Below, one piece after another: positions 6,943 to 14,943 of a stretch of DNA of 64,000 bases. The notes below the pieces were generated by a model. That model was not told where the DNA came from and did not search any database. It saw only the letters and a list, made by a program, of their open reading frames with translations. Positions within the stretch are counted from its first letter, which is position 1. Every line of letters begins with the position of its first letter. The stretch covers positions 1-64,000 of the forward strand of contig NZ_QEXM01000038.1 of assembly GCF_004127445.1 (NCBI RefSeq), given 5' to 3'. Source of the DNA: Streptomyces alfalfae. Its GTDB lineage: Bacteria; Actinomycetota; Actinomycetes; Streptomycetales; Streptomycetaceae. Made by a program: the position numbers and the translations under genes.

Positions 6943-9212
6943 CCGCCTCCGAGGCGCGGACGACCGCCCCCGGCGCGGCGGCCGTCCTCGCCGTCACCGA
7001 TCTGACCGTCGGGGGCATGACCTGCGCGGCCTGCGTACGGCGGGTCGAGAAGAGGCTGGCCAGGCTGGACGGCGTGAGCGCGGCGGTCAACCTGGCCACC
7101 GGGCGCGCCCGCGTCAGCCACCCGGACCACGTCACGCCCGCCGACCTCGTCGCGGCCGTCGAGAGCGCCGGATACACGGCGGAACCGTCCGAGCCGCCGC
7201 GCGCGCGACAGGAGCCTGCCGGGCGCGAGGAGCCCGCGCCGGCCCGGCACGGGGAGCGGGACCGGCTGCTCGTGGTGGCACTGCTCTCGCTGCCGGTGCT
7301 CGTCCTGTCCATGGCGCCCGCTTGGCAGTTCCGCAACTGGCAGTGGCTGTGCTTCGTGCTCGCCGCGCCGGTCGCGGTATGGGGTGCGGGCCCCTTCCAC
7401 GTACGGGCGCTGCGCGGCCTGCGGCACCACACGGCGACGATGGACACACTGGTCTCGCTCGGCGTCGCGGCCTCCTTCGGCTGGTCGGCGTACGCGCTCT
7501 TCCTCGGCGGCGCGGGCGCCCCCGGCATGCGGATGCCGTTCAGCCTGCTGCCCTCGTCCGGGGCGGGCGGCGGCGCCGCGGAGATCTATCTGGAGGCCGT
7601 CGTCGCCGTACCGCTGTTCGTGCTCGCGGGGCGTCTGCTCGAAGCGCGGGCCAGGCACGGCACGGGGCAGGCGCTGCGGTCGCTCGCCGCACTCGGCGTC
7701 AAGGACGTCGCCGTCCGCGAAGGAGCAGGTGAACGCCGCGTCACGCTCGCGGAGTTGCGGGTCGGGCAGGTCTTCGTCACCCGGCCGGGCGAGCGGGTCG
7801 CGACCGACGGCGAGGTGGTCGAGGGCAGCTCCGCTGTCGATCTGTCGCTGGTCACGGGCGAGAGTGAACCGGTCGAGGCGCGCGCGGGCTCGTCCGTGGT
7901 CGGCGGCGCCGTCAACGTGGGCGGCCTGCTCCTGGTCCGTGCCACGGCGGTCGGCGCGGACACCCGCCTGGCGCACATCACACGGCTGGTGACGGACGCT
8001 CAGCTGGGCAAGGCGCGCGCCCAGCGGCTCGCCGACTCGGTGGCGGGCGTGTTCGTGCCGGTGGTCCTGACCGTCGCCGTCACGGTGCTCGGCTTCTGGC
8101 TCGGCGCCGGCGCCGACCCGCAGGCGGCCGTCACCGCGTGCGTGGCGGTTCTCGTCGTCGCGTGCCCGTGCGCGCTGGGGCTCGCGACACCGACGGCGCT
8201 GCTGGCCGCCACCGGGCGCGGGGCACGGCTCGGCGTCCTCGTCGGCGGAGCGCGGGCGCTCGAAGGCCTGCGGCACGTCGACACCGTCGTCCTGGACAAG
8301 ACGGGAACGCTGACCGCGGGGCGGATGAGCGTCGCACGGGTCACGGCGCTGCCCGGCGGCATCGGCGAGCAGGCCGCGGTGCGGCTGGCCGGTGCGGTGG
8401 AACAGGGCTCGGAGCATCCGCTGGGCCGCGCGCTCGTCGCGTACGCGGGACGGCCGCTGCCCGAGGTGACCGGGTTCAGGGCGCTGCCGGGAACCGGGGT
8501 CAGCGGACACGTCGAGGGTCGCTTCGTCGAAGTCCGGTCACCCCAAGGGGAGTTGCCCGAGCCGCTGGCCCGCGCCCTGGACGCGTGCGAGAGCGCGCGG
8601 CGGACCCCGGTCCTCGTCCACGTGGACGGCTCGCCCGAGGCGCTGTTCGCGGTCGGGGACGTCGTACGGCCGGGCAGCTACCGCGCCGTCGACCAGTTGA
8701 AGCGGCTGGGCGTGCGGCCCGTGCTCGCCACCGGCGACCGCGAGGCCACCGCCCGCGCCGTCGCCGCGGAGCTCGGCATCGCCGACGTACGGGCGCGGTG
8801 CTCGCCCGAGGAGAAGGCGGAGCTGGTGCGCGGGCTGCGGGCCGAAGGGCGTCGCGTGGCGGTGATCGGGGACGGCGTCAACGACGCCGCCGCGCTCGCC
8901 GGCGCCGACCTCGGCATCGCGATGGGCGCCGGCACGGACGTGGCCACCGGGGCGGCGGACGTCACCCTCGTCCGCGACGACATCGAGGCGGTCGCGGACG
9001 CCGTCCGCCTGGCCCGTCGCACCCTCGCCACGATCCGCGCCAACCTCATCTGGGCGTTCGGGTACAACGCGGTGACCGTGCCGCTCGCCGCGGTGGGTCT
9101 GCTGACGCCCATGCTCGCCGCCGCCGCGATGTCGGCGAGCTCCCTGCTCGTCGTCGGCAACAGCCTGCGCCTGCGCACCTGGCGGCCCGCGCCGCGCGGC
9201 GGCCTGCGATGA
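6939..9212 (+). CDS. copA: Copper-translocating P1B-type ATPase
   Basis: A 757-residue heavy-metal P-type ATPase. It has an N-terminal HMA domain with metal site GMTCAAC (residues 26-32), eight predicted membrane helices, the transmembrane CPC motif (residues 409-411), the phosphorylation site DKTGT (Asp453), and the hinge GDGVNDAAALAGADLG from residue 644. CPC together with a GMTCAAC domain is the Cu(I)/Ag(I) export class. It is the middle gene of a three-gene operon, overlapping both the Met/His-rich peptide gene and the PCuAC-like gene by 4 nt. Confidence 0.93.
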   Translation: MTASEARTTAPGAAAVLAVTDLTVGGMTCAACVRRVEKRLARLDGVSAAVNLATGRARVSHPDHVTPADLVAAVESAGYTAEPSEPPRARQEPAGREEPAPARHGERDRLLVVALLSLPVLVLSMAPAWQFRNWQWLCFVLAAPVAVWGAGPFHVRALRGLRHHTATMDTLVSLGVAASFGWSAYALFLGGAGAPGMRMPFSLLPSSGAGGGAAEIYLEAVVAVPLFVLAGRLLEARARHGTGQALRSLAALGVKDVAVREGAGERRVTLAELRVGQVFVTRPGERVATDGEVVEGSSAVDLSLVTGESEPVEARAGSSVVGGAVNVGGLLLVRATAVGADTRLAHITRLVTDAQLGKARAQRLADSVAGVFVPVVLTVAVTVLGFWLGAGADPQAAVTACVAVLVVACPCALGLATPTALLAATGRGARLGVLVGGARALEGLRHVDTVVLDKTGTLTAGRMSVARVTALPGGIGEQAAVRLAGAVEQGSEHPLGRALVAYAGRPLPEVTGFRALPGTGVSGHVEGRFVEVRSPQGELPEPLARALDACESARRTPVLVHVDGSPEALFAVGDVVRPGSYRAVDQLKRLGVRPVLATGDREATARAVAAELGIADVRARCSPEEKAELVRGLRAEGRRVAVIGDGVNDAAALAGADLGIAMGAGTDVATGAADVTLVRDDIEAVADAVRLARRTLATIRANLIWAFGYNAVTVPLAAVGLLTPMLAAAAMSASSLLVVGNSLRLRTWRPAPRGGLR

Positions 9213-9721
9213 CGGGCACGGCCGCGGCGCGGCCCACCCGTCGACGGCTCACCGAAGCGGCGCGTGCCGCGCTGGCGCCGGTGGCGGCCTGCGCGCTCGC
9301 GCTCGGCGGCCTCGCCGCGTGGACCGCGTCGGGGGCGGCGGGCAGCCCCGCGCGCATCGAGGTGTCCGCCGGGCGGATGTACCTGCCGTTCGGCGGGAGC
9401 AGGGAGTCCGCGGCCTTCTTCCGCGTTGCCAACTCCGGGGGCCATCACGACCAGTTGACCGGCGTCACCTCGCCCGCCGCCTCCGGCGTCATGCTCGGCC
9501 GCAACACGGCGACCGACGGCAACGCCGCGACCATGCGCGGGGCCGGTCCGGTCACCGTCGCGGCGGGCGGCACGCTGGAGATGTCACCGCGGGGCCTGGA
9601 CGTGATGCTGACGCTGCGCGAACCGGTGCGCGCGGGGGACCGGGTGCCGTTCGTGCTGCACTTCCGGCGGAGCGGGCCGGTCAGGGTGTCGGCCGTCGTG
9701 GTCCGCCCCGGCGCCGGGTGA
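9209..9721 (+). CDS. PCuAC-like periplasmic copper chaperone homologue, metal ligands altered
   Basis: A 170-residue exported protein: a membrane segment or uncleaved signal near residues 22-48, then a cupredoxin-like PCuAC domain recognisable from VSAGRMYLPFGG, TLEMSPRGLDVMLTLREPV and DRVPFVLHF. Canonical PCuAC proteins bind Cu(I) through an HxM (or HxH) pair and a later YHVML His. Here the aligned positions read MLGRN and GLDVML, so both histidines appear to be missing. It is translationally coupled to copA, so a copper role is still likely, but with different chemistry or as a decayed copy. Confidence 0.75.
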   Translation: MTGTAAARPTRRRLTEAARAALAPVAACALALGGLAAWTASGAAGSPARIEVSAGRMYLPFGGSRESAAFFRVANSGGHHDQLTGVTSPAASGVMLGRNTATDGNAATMRGAGPVTVAAGGTLEMSPRGLDVMLTLREPVRAGDRVPFVLHFRRSGPVRVSAVVVRPGAG

Positions 9722-9775
9722 ACGGACCGCTATGACAGGCCGGTGCGCGGAGCACGCACGGCCTACTGTGAGGGA

Positions 9776-10324
9776 ATGGCGACGCAAATGATCATTCTCA
9801 ACGGTGGTTCGAGCTCGGGGAAGACCGGCATCGTACGGTGTCTGCAAGACGTGCTGCCGGAACCGTGGCTGGCGTTCGGCTGCGACTCCTTCGTCGACTC
9901 GATGCCCGCGAGGATGCAGGCGTCGCAGGAGGGCATCGAGATCGCGGCGGACGGCGTGGTGAGCGTCGGCGAGGACTTCCGGACGCTGGAGGAGGCCTGG
10001 ACGGAAGGCATCGTCACCATGGCCCGCGCGGGCGCCAGGATCATCGTCGACGACGTCTTCCTCGGCGGAGCCACGTCGCAGCGGCGGTGGCTGAAGCGGC
10101 TGGACGGGGTCGAGGTGCTGTGGGTCGGCGTGCGGTGCGAGAGCGCCGTCGCCGAGGACCGCGGGGTCGCGCGCGGCGACCGGGCCAAGGGCATGGCGGC
10201 CTCGCAGGCCGACCTGGTGCACGACGGCGTGGCCTACGACCTGGAGGTCGACACGACCCACGCCGAGTCCATGGCGTGCGCGCGCACCATCGCGGCCCGG
10301 GTGAGCCGGCCGCCGGAGCGATGA
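9776..10324 (+). CDS. Chloramphenicol phosphotransferase-like kinase
   Basis: A 182-residue P-loop kinase with Walker A GGSSSGKT (residues 10-17) and GCDSFVDSMP, where Asp37 matches the catalytic base of chloramphenicol 3-O-phosphotransferase. Length and fold agree with the CPT family, which phosphorylates the primary hydroxyl of chloramphenicol. The ATG at 9776 follows GTGAGGGA. It stands alone between the copper operon and a convergent lectin gene, and two strong hairpins follow. Resistance is a family-based prediction; the natural substrate could differ. Confidence 0.78.
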   Translation: MATQMIILNGGSSSGKTGIVRCLQDVLPEPWLAFGCDSFVDSMPARMQASQEGIEIAADGVVSVGEDFRTLEEAWTEGIVTMARAGARIIVDDVFLGGATSQRRWLKRLDGVEVLWVGVRCESAVAEDRGVARGDRAKGMAASQADLVHDGVAYDLEVDTTHAESMACARTIAARVSRPPER

Positions 10325-10374
10325 GGCGGCCGCTGGGCGGGGGAGCCCGGGCCGCGACGGTGCGCGGACATCCC

Positions 10375-10411
10375 GCGGCGCCGCCGTGGCTCCCCTCCAC
10401 GGCGGCGTCGC
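10375..10411. terminator. Strong hairpin terminator (15-bp stem)
   Basis: A 15-bp stem with a single G-U wobble: arm 10375-10389 pairs with arm 10397-10411 around a 7-nt loop (CTCCCCT). It lies 50 bp after the kinase stop and ahead of the convergent lectin gene. There is no T-tract, which is usual for Streptomyces terminators. Confidence 0.8.
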
Positions 10412-10477
10412 GGTGACCCTTCCGTCGTCGGGGCGCGCGGGAGTGAGCCCCGGGACAACAGCTCGGAAGGGCCGGAC

Positions 10478-10512
10478 GGCCGGGCCCGTGTCGTCGGCGC
10501 ACGGGCCCGGCC
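10478..10512. terminator. Second hairpin terminator (13-bp perfect stem)
   Basis: GGCCGGGCCCGTG (10478-10490) is perfectly complementary to CACGGGCCCGGCC (10500-10512) around a 9-nt loop. With the hairpin at 10375 it separates the two convergent genes. Confidence 0.75.
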
Positions 10513-10804
10513 GGGCAGGCCCGGGTGGGCAGGGAAGGCGGATGAAGCCGGAGACCGGTCCGCCGGAGAGAGTGCCGAAACGCGTCCACCTCCCGGGGAT
10601 GGAGGGCCGAGGACGCGTCCGGGGACCGGGGACCGTGGCCAGGGCCGCCGCGATGCGGCCGTCATGCTGCCACCACCACGCTAGACCCGTGGGGGGCCGG
10701 GCGGTATCCGGCAGCGGTACGAATCCGGGTGCGTCCGTTCAGGTAGGCGGGACGCGGGCGTTCGGGCCGGTGGAGTCGCGCCGTGCCGGCCCTGGCGCAC
10801 CGGT

Positions 10805-11845
10805 TCACTCCGGGTCCACGAAGAACTCCTGCGACACCGCCGACGTGCACGCCTGGCGCGTCACCTCCACGCCGGCCGTCGTGCCCCCGCCCGCCATGCC
10901 GACGCACTGGCCCGTGGCTTCCTCGCGGATGCGGAAGCCGCCCGGGACCGGGGACTCGACCGCTTCGACGAGGAAGACGGTGGCGGCGGCGCAGGCGTCC
11001 CACGGTTCGAGCATGCCGGGCACCGGACCTCCGTCCATGACGGTCAGGCAGCCGATGCCGAACTCGGGGTGGTGCCACTGGATGCGGTAGCGGCCGGCGC
11101 CGACCTCTTCGAGGTAGGTGCGCGGCGGTGTGGCCTGGGCGCAGTCCCGCTGGACGGCGACGGCGCTCTGGTAGAGGCCCTTGCGGTCGCGGCCCTCGGT
11201 GACGCAGAGGGTGGGCGCGCCGGCGGGCCGGATCCTCGCCCAGCCGAGGACGGGACCCGCGTACCGCTCCTGCGAGAAGACGGACCCCGGCTGCCGGTCG
11301 CAGCTCCACTGGCGGAGCCGGGCGCCGTCGGCGACGGAGGAGCCGGTGACCTCCAGGCAGAGCGAGGGTGCGGACCTGGGCTGTATCCAGACCCCGCCGT
11401 CGGTCTCGCCGAAGGTGAAGCTGGCGCCCGGCTGGCTGCCGCAGGCCTGCTGCCGTACGAGGGCGCCCGCCGTGGTGCTCGAGTTCTCGACGGCCATGCA
11501 CTTGCCGCTGTAGGCGTTGACGAGCTGGTACGAGTTCCCGCCGAGGGAGGAGGTCCGCAGCGTCCACAGGGCGTTCTTGCGCCCGGCGCACCGACGCTGG
11601 GTGATCACCTCGCCCTCGGCCGCGGTAGCGGCTTCGAGGCACATGCCGCTGTGCTCGGCGACGATGTTGATGTCCGACGTGGCCGCCCGCGCGTCGCCCG
11701 CCGTGCCGCCCAGACCCGTCAGCGTGAGCAGCAGGGCGGTGACGGCGAGCAGGGCGGCGTGGCCGCGCCCGGCCCGCGCGGGACGTCCGTGCCGTGTGAG
11801 GCCTCCGGAACGACGTCTCCGCTGTTCATGATCCGGTCTTCGCAT
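10805..11845 (-). CDS. Secreted ricin-type beta-trefoil lectin protein
   Basis: A 346-residue exported protein with a long Arg-rich N-region, a hydrophobic signal core (AALLAVTALLLTLTGLGG) and an Ala-rich cleavage site. Three repeats then follow the ricin-B pattern: GMCLEAAT with TQRRC and ALWTL, GKCMAVEN with RQQAC, and SLCLEVTGS with RQWSC. This is a carbohydrate-binding beta-trefoil. The last 150 residues lack a catalytic domain I recognise and may be a second, degenerate trefoil. The start at ATG 11845 follows GAGGGGGAACC. It probably binds cell-wall or extracellular glycans. Confidence 0.75.
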   Translation of the reverse strand: MRRPDHEQRRRRSGGLTRHGRPARAGRGHAALLAVTALLLTLTGLGGTAGDARAATSDINIVAEHSGMCLEAATAAEGEVITQRRCAGRKNALWTLRTSSLGGNSYQLVNAYSGKCMAVENSSTTAGALVRQQACGSQPGASFTFGETDGGVWIQPRSAPSLCLEVTGSSVADGARLRQWSCDRQPGSVFSQERYAGPVLGWARIRPAGAPTLCVTEGRDRKGLYQSAVAVQRDCAQATPPRTYLEEVGAGRYRIQWHHPEFGIGCLTVMDGGPVPGMLEPWDACAAATVFLVEAVESPVPGGFRIREEATGQCVGMAGGGTTAGVEVTRQACTSAVSQEFFVDPE

Positions 11846-12044
11846 GGTTCCCCCTCGGGTGTGCCCGGTGTGCCGGAGCCTTGGGCGCGGAGAGTCGCAC
11901 AGGGCTCTGACACGTTTCTGACCCGCCAACTCTGGCTGGTGCGGGGCGAGTTCGTCAGGGGCGTGTCAGCCAGGACGGCCACCATCGGCCCCGTACCGCT
12001 GGGAACGGCCGGATTCTGTCGACCAGACGAGGGGTGTACTCACG

Positions 12045-12482
12045 ATGAGCGGAAGAACCGGGCGGCGGCTGCGTGGCGTCGCGGGACCGCTGGCAGCCTC
12101 CGCACTGCTGTGCGCGGCGCTCACGGCGCCCGCATCCGCGGCGTCCGCCGAGGGGGAGTGCCGGCTACGCCCTGGCGAGCCGCACGTGGACTGGACCGGG
12201 ATGGGATTCACCGGGGACCTGTGGTGCGAGCTCACCCCCGGCTCCGTGCGCATCCAGTCGCGCTCCACCAGCCCGGTCATCGGCATCATGCGGTTCAGCC
12301 CGCACTGGTTCGTGTGCTGGAAGGAGGGCTCCGACTACCTGGGCAACAACATCTGGTACTACACCCAGGGCGATCAGATCGTGACGTCCCCCAAGGTCAA
12401 GGCGTGGGGCTACCTGCCCGCCGACATGGTCGAGGCGCCCCAGCACCCCTTCCCCGGGCTGACCAAGTGCTCCTGGTCATGA
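12045..12482 (+). CDS. Small secreted protein, tandem paralogue 1
   Basis: A 145-residue protein with a signal peptide (Arg-rich start, core LAASALLCAALTAPASA) and a mature part of about 110 residues with several cysteines. It shares with the next gene the pattern SPxWFxC, GNxxWYYTQGD, KxWGxxPAxMV and PGLxxCxW, so the two are tandem duplicates. I do not recognise the family. Cysteine number and size suggest a disulfide-stabilised extracellular protein. It starts a run of three small exported proteins that share a strand and short spacers, probably an operon. Confidence 0.72.
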   Translation: MSGRTGRRLRGVAGPLAASALLCAALTAPASAASAEGECRLRPGEPHVDWTGMGFTGDLWCELTPGSVRIQSRSTSPVIGIMRFSPHWFVCWKEGSDYLGNNIWYYTQGDQIVTSPKVKAWGYLPADMVEAPQHPFPGLTKCSWS

Positions 12483-12543
12483 GCGGCGACCGCGCGTCCG
12501 CCCCCGCCCCGTACGGCATGTGCCGCCCCGTCAGGAGTACGCC

Positions 12544-13002
12544 GTGAGACGCAGACCGCTCCGCCCGCTCCTCGCCGGCCGTGCCGCCGCCGTCGCCGTC
12601 TCGATCGGCGCGCTGCTGGGCCCGGCCCTCGCGACCGCCCCCGCGCACGCCGGCGCGCGGGCCACCTGCGAGCTGCAGGACGGCATCGTTCTGCGCGACA
12701 CCATCGGCAACACGTTCACCAAGGCGCTCTACTGCGACAACCTCCCGGCGGACCTGTACGGCAGGCCCACGTTCAGCGCGCCGGTCACGGGGTGGCTGCT
12801 GCTGTCGCCCTCCTGGTTCACCTGCTACAGCATCGGCCCGAAGGACACCAAGGGCAACGACGTCTGGTACTACACCCAGGGCGACCGCGTGGGCGACCTG
12901 CCCTACATCAAGGGCTGGGGGAACGTCCCGGCCGAGATGGTCCAGCTCCCCGCCGGCATGCCGCACCCGGCCGCCGGGCTGCCGCGCTGCCCCTGGTACT
13001 GA
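12544..13002 (+). CDS. Small secreted protein, tandem paralogue 2
   Basis: A 152-residue protein starting at GTG 12544 with GGAG six nt upstream. A signal peptide (core VAVSIGALLGPALATAPAHA) precedes a mature domain paralogous to the preceding gene: SPSWFTCYS, GNDVWYYTQGD, IKGWGNVPAEMV and GLPRCPW. Two cysteine pairs seem conserved between the copies. No enzymatic motif is visible. Its position between its paralogue and a peptidoglycan-binding protein points to a cell-surface or secreted role. Confidence 0.72.
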   Translation: MRRRPLRPLLAGRAAAVAVSIGALLGPALATAPAHAGARATCELQDGIVLRDTIGNTFTKALYCDNLPADLYGRPTFSAPVTGWLLLSPSWFTCYSIGPKDTKGNDVWYYTQGDRVGDLPYIKGWGNVPAEMVQLPAGMPHPAAGLPRCPWY

Positions 13003-13036
13003 GAGCCCCCTGTCAGCGAAGCGAGAAGGAGCTGCG

Positions 13037-13378
13037 ATGAAGACCGGACGCACGATCCGCACGGCCGCCGCGACGGTTCTGGCCACCGCCGTCCTGACGG
13101 TGGGCTCCGCGGGCACCGCGGCGGCGGGCCCCACGGGCGCCGAGTGGCGGCTGTGCATGTACCTGGGGTCGCACCCCACCCTGCAGACGGGCAGCTCGGG
13201 AGAGGCCGTGCGGCACCTCCAGTGCATCCTCAACGAGGTCTACCGCTACCAGAACGTCCCGCAGAGCGGCGTCTTCGAAGAGGTGACCAGGGCTTCCGTC
13301 GCGCATCTGCAATTGCAGTTCTCCAAGCCCTCCACCGGTGTCGTGGACGCCGTGACGTGGGGCGTGCTGCACCCCTAG
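13037..13378 (+). CDS. Secreted peptidoglycan-binding-like domain protein
   Basis: A 113-residue exported protein: signal peptide to about residue 30, then one PG_binding_1-like module with the characteristic LQTGSSGEAVRHLQCILNEV and GVFEEVTRASVAHLQLQF segments. These small domains bind peptidoglycan and usually sit beside a catalytic domain; none is present here. Two cysteines may form a disulfide. AAGGAG precedes the ATG at 13037, 34 bp after the paralogue pair. It probably anchors to the wall or modulates the neighbouring secreted proteins. Confidence 0.75.
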   Translation: MKTGRTIRTAAATVLATAVLTVGSAGTAAAGPTGAEWRLCMYLGSHPTLQTGSSGEAVRHLQCILNEVYRYQNVPQSGVFEEVTRASVAHLQLQFSKPSTGVVDAVTWGVLHP

Positions 13379-13525
13379 GGCGTGCCGGGGCGGGTGACGT
13401 GAGCGGCGTCGCCCGCCCCCGGCCCTCCGTGCGCACGACGTACGGTTTCCGGCCACTTCACACTCCCTCCTCTCTTGGCATGGACCTGGCCACATCGGCT
13501 CGTTACGCTCCGACCCGAACCCCCT

Positions 13526-13537
13526 GAGAGCGCTCTC
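13526..13537. promoter_or_regulatory. LacI-type operator-like palindrome
   Basis: A perfect 12-bp palindrome, GAGAGCGCTCTC, followed 5 nt later by a half-site CGCTCTC. The GAGCGCTC core is the form of many Streptomyces LacI-family operators. It lies 70 bp ahead of the secreted protease start and is a candidate carbon-source control site. No LacI regulator is encoded nearby. Confidence 0.45.
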
Positions 13538-13606
13538 TGCGGCGCTCTCGGTTCTCGTCTCCTGTTCCACCCCCACCGCGCTGGAACGACAGAAGGGCCA
13601 TCCGCC

Positions 13607-14797
13607 TTGAGACACCTGACGCACCCCCACCCCACCACCGCCATCGCCGGACGCCGCAGGACCGCCCTCGCCGCGGGAGTCTGCGCCCTGTTCCTGGGCG
13701 CCGCCGCGACACTCGGCTCCCCCTCGGCCTCCGCGGCCGGCTCCTCGTCGCCCGAGGCCGCGGCGCCGGCGTCGGCCGCCATCCTGTCGGCGATGCAGAA
13801 GGACCTCGGCCTGACGAAGAGCGAAGCCGTGCGGCGGCTCGCGGCCGAGAAGAAGGCGACCTCCGTCGAGAGCGAGGCGCGTGAGGCCGCCGGGTCCGCC
13901 TACGGAGGCTCCTGGTTCGACGCCTCCACGGGCCGGCTGACCGTCGCCCTCACGGACAGGGCAAAGGCCGACGAGGTACGGACGGCGGGCGCCGACGTCA
14001 CGACGGTCGCGCACTCCGCGCGGCGGCTCGACGGCGTCAAGAAGAAGATCGACGCGCTCAAGGCGCCCAAGGGCGTGAGCAGTTGGCACGTCGACCCGCG
14101 CGCGAACAGTGTCGTCGTGAACGTCGTCGCGTCCCGCAAGGCTGACAACGATGTCCGCACGTTCGTCGAGCGGGCCGGGAAAGCCGGTCCCGTCACCGTC
14201 AGGGAAGTGCGCGAGGCGCCGCGCACCTTCGCCGCCGGCACGGTCGGCGGCGACCCCTACTACACCGGCAACGTCCGCTGCTCCATCGGCTTCTCCGTCC
14301 ACGGCGGGTTCGTCTCCGCCGGGCACTGCGGCCGGACCGGCGCGCAGGTCCGCGGCTGGGACAACTCGACCATCGGCAACTTCCGCGGCTCGTCCTTCCC
14401 CGGCAACGACTACTCCTGGGTCGACGTCGGCAACGGCTGGTGGACGGTGCCCGTCGTGCTCGGCTGGGGCACGGTCTCCGACCAGCTGGTGCGCGGCTCC
14501 GCCGTCGCGCCCATCGGCGCCTCCGTCTGCCGGTCGGGCTCCACGACGCACTGGCACTGCGGCAGGGTGCTCGCCACCAACGAGACCGTCAACTACAGCC
14601 AGGGCGCGGTCCACGAGATGACCAAGACCAGCGTCTGCGCCGAACCCGGTGACTCCGGCGGCTCCTTCATCAGCGGCGACCAGGCGCAGGGCGTCACCTC
14701 GGGCGGCTGGGGCAACTGCTCCGGCGGCGGCGAGACCTGGCACCAGCCGGTCAACGAGATCCTCAACCGCTACGGCCTGACCCTGCACACGGCCTGA
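13607..14797 (+). CDS. Streptogrisin-type secreted serine protease (S1E)
   Basis: A 396-residue preproprotease. A TTG start at 13607 gives LRHLTHPHPTTAIAGRRRTA, then the signal core and a prodomain of about 150 residues with alpha-lytic-protease pro repeats (ILSAMQKDLGLTKSEAVRRL, and VSSWHVDPRANSVVV). The mature domain carries the triad His240 (SAGHCG), Asp268 (NDYSWVDV) and Ser350 (EPGDSGGS). There is no C-terminal chitin-binding domain, so it resembles the SprD or SprA/B type rather than streptogrisin C. GAAGG precedes the start. It acts outside the cell in protein degradation. Confidence 0.9.
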   Translation: MRHLTHPHPTTAIAGRRRTALAAGVCALFLGAAATLGSPSASAAGSSSPEAAAPASAAILSAMQKDLGLTKSEAVRRLAAEKKATSVESEAREAAGSAYGGSWFDASTGRLTVALTDRAKADEVRTAGADVTTVAHSARRLDGVKKKIDALKAPKGVSSWHVDPRANSVVVNVVASRKADNDVRTFVERAGKAGPVTVREVREAPRTFAAGTVGGDPYYTGNVRCSIGFSVHGGFVSAGHCGRTGAQVRGWDNSTIGNFRGSSFPGNDYSWVDVGNGWWTVPVVLGWGTVSDQLVRGSAVAPIGASVCRSGSTTHWHCGRVLATNETVNYSQGAVHEMTKTSVCAEPGDSGGSFISGDQAQGVTSGGWGNCSGGGETWHQPVNEILNRYGLTLHTA

Positions 14798-14811
14798 TCC
14801 GCCCCCTTTCG

Positions 14812-14867
14812 GGGCCCGCCGCGGCGGAGGCGCCGACGCGCCTTCCTCCCCTTGCCGTGGCGGGCCC
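14812..14867. terminator. Hairpin terminator after protease gene
   Basis: GGGCCCGCCGCGGC (14812-14825) pairs with GCCGTGGCGGGCCC (14854-14867) with one G-U wobble, and a shorter helix is possible inside the loop. It starts 14 bp after the protease stop. Confidence 0.65.
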
Positions 14868-14943
14868 TTCCCCGGGCCGGAAACGGCTCCGGCCGCCCAC
14901 GATGCGGGTAGGGTCCGAACCCACCATCGATCATGGAGGGCGT

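Larger units (their letters stand above)
10325..10804. other. Convergent intergenic region with two hairpins
   Basis: 480 bp between the convergent kinase and lectin genes. The left third holds the two terminator-type hairpins listed separately. The remainder (10513-10804) is GC-rich sequence in which I see no codon-biased frame with a ribosome-binding site and no RNA gene. Confidence 0.5.

Noticed and set aside
6372..8510. 712-codon minus-strand open frame
   Set aside because: Shadow of the Rrf2 and copper ATPase genes, with no ribosome-binding site or recognisable domain.
10720..10760. tRNA gene, from a GGTACGAATCC T-loop-like stretch
   Set aside because: No acceptor stem, anticodon arm or CCA-compatible pairing around it.
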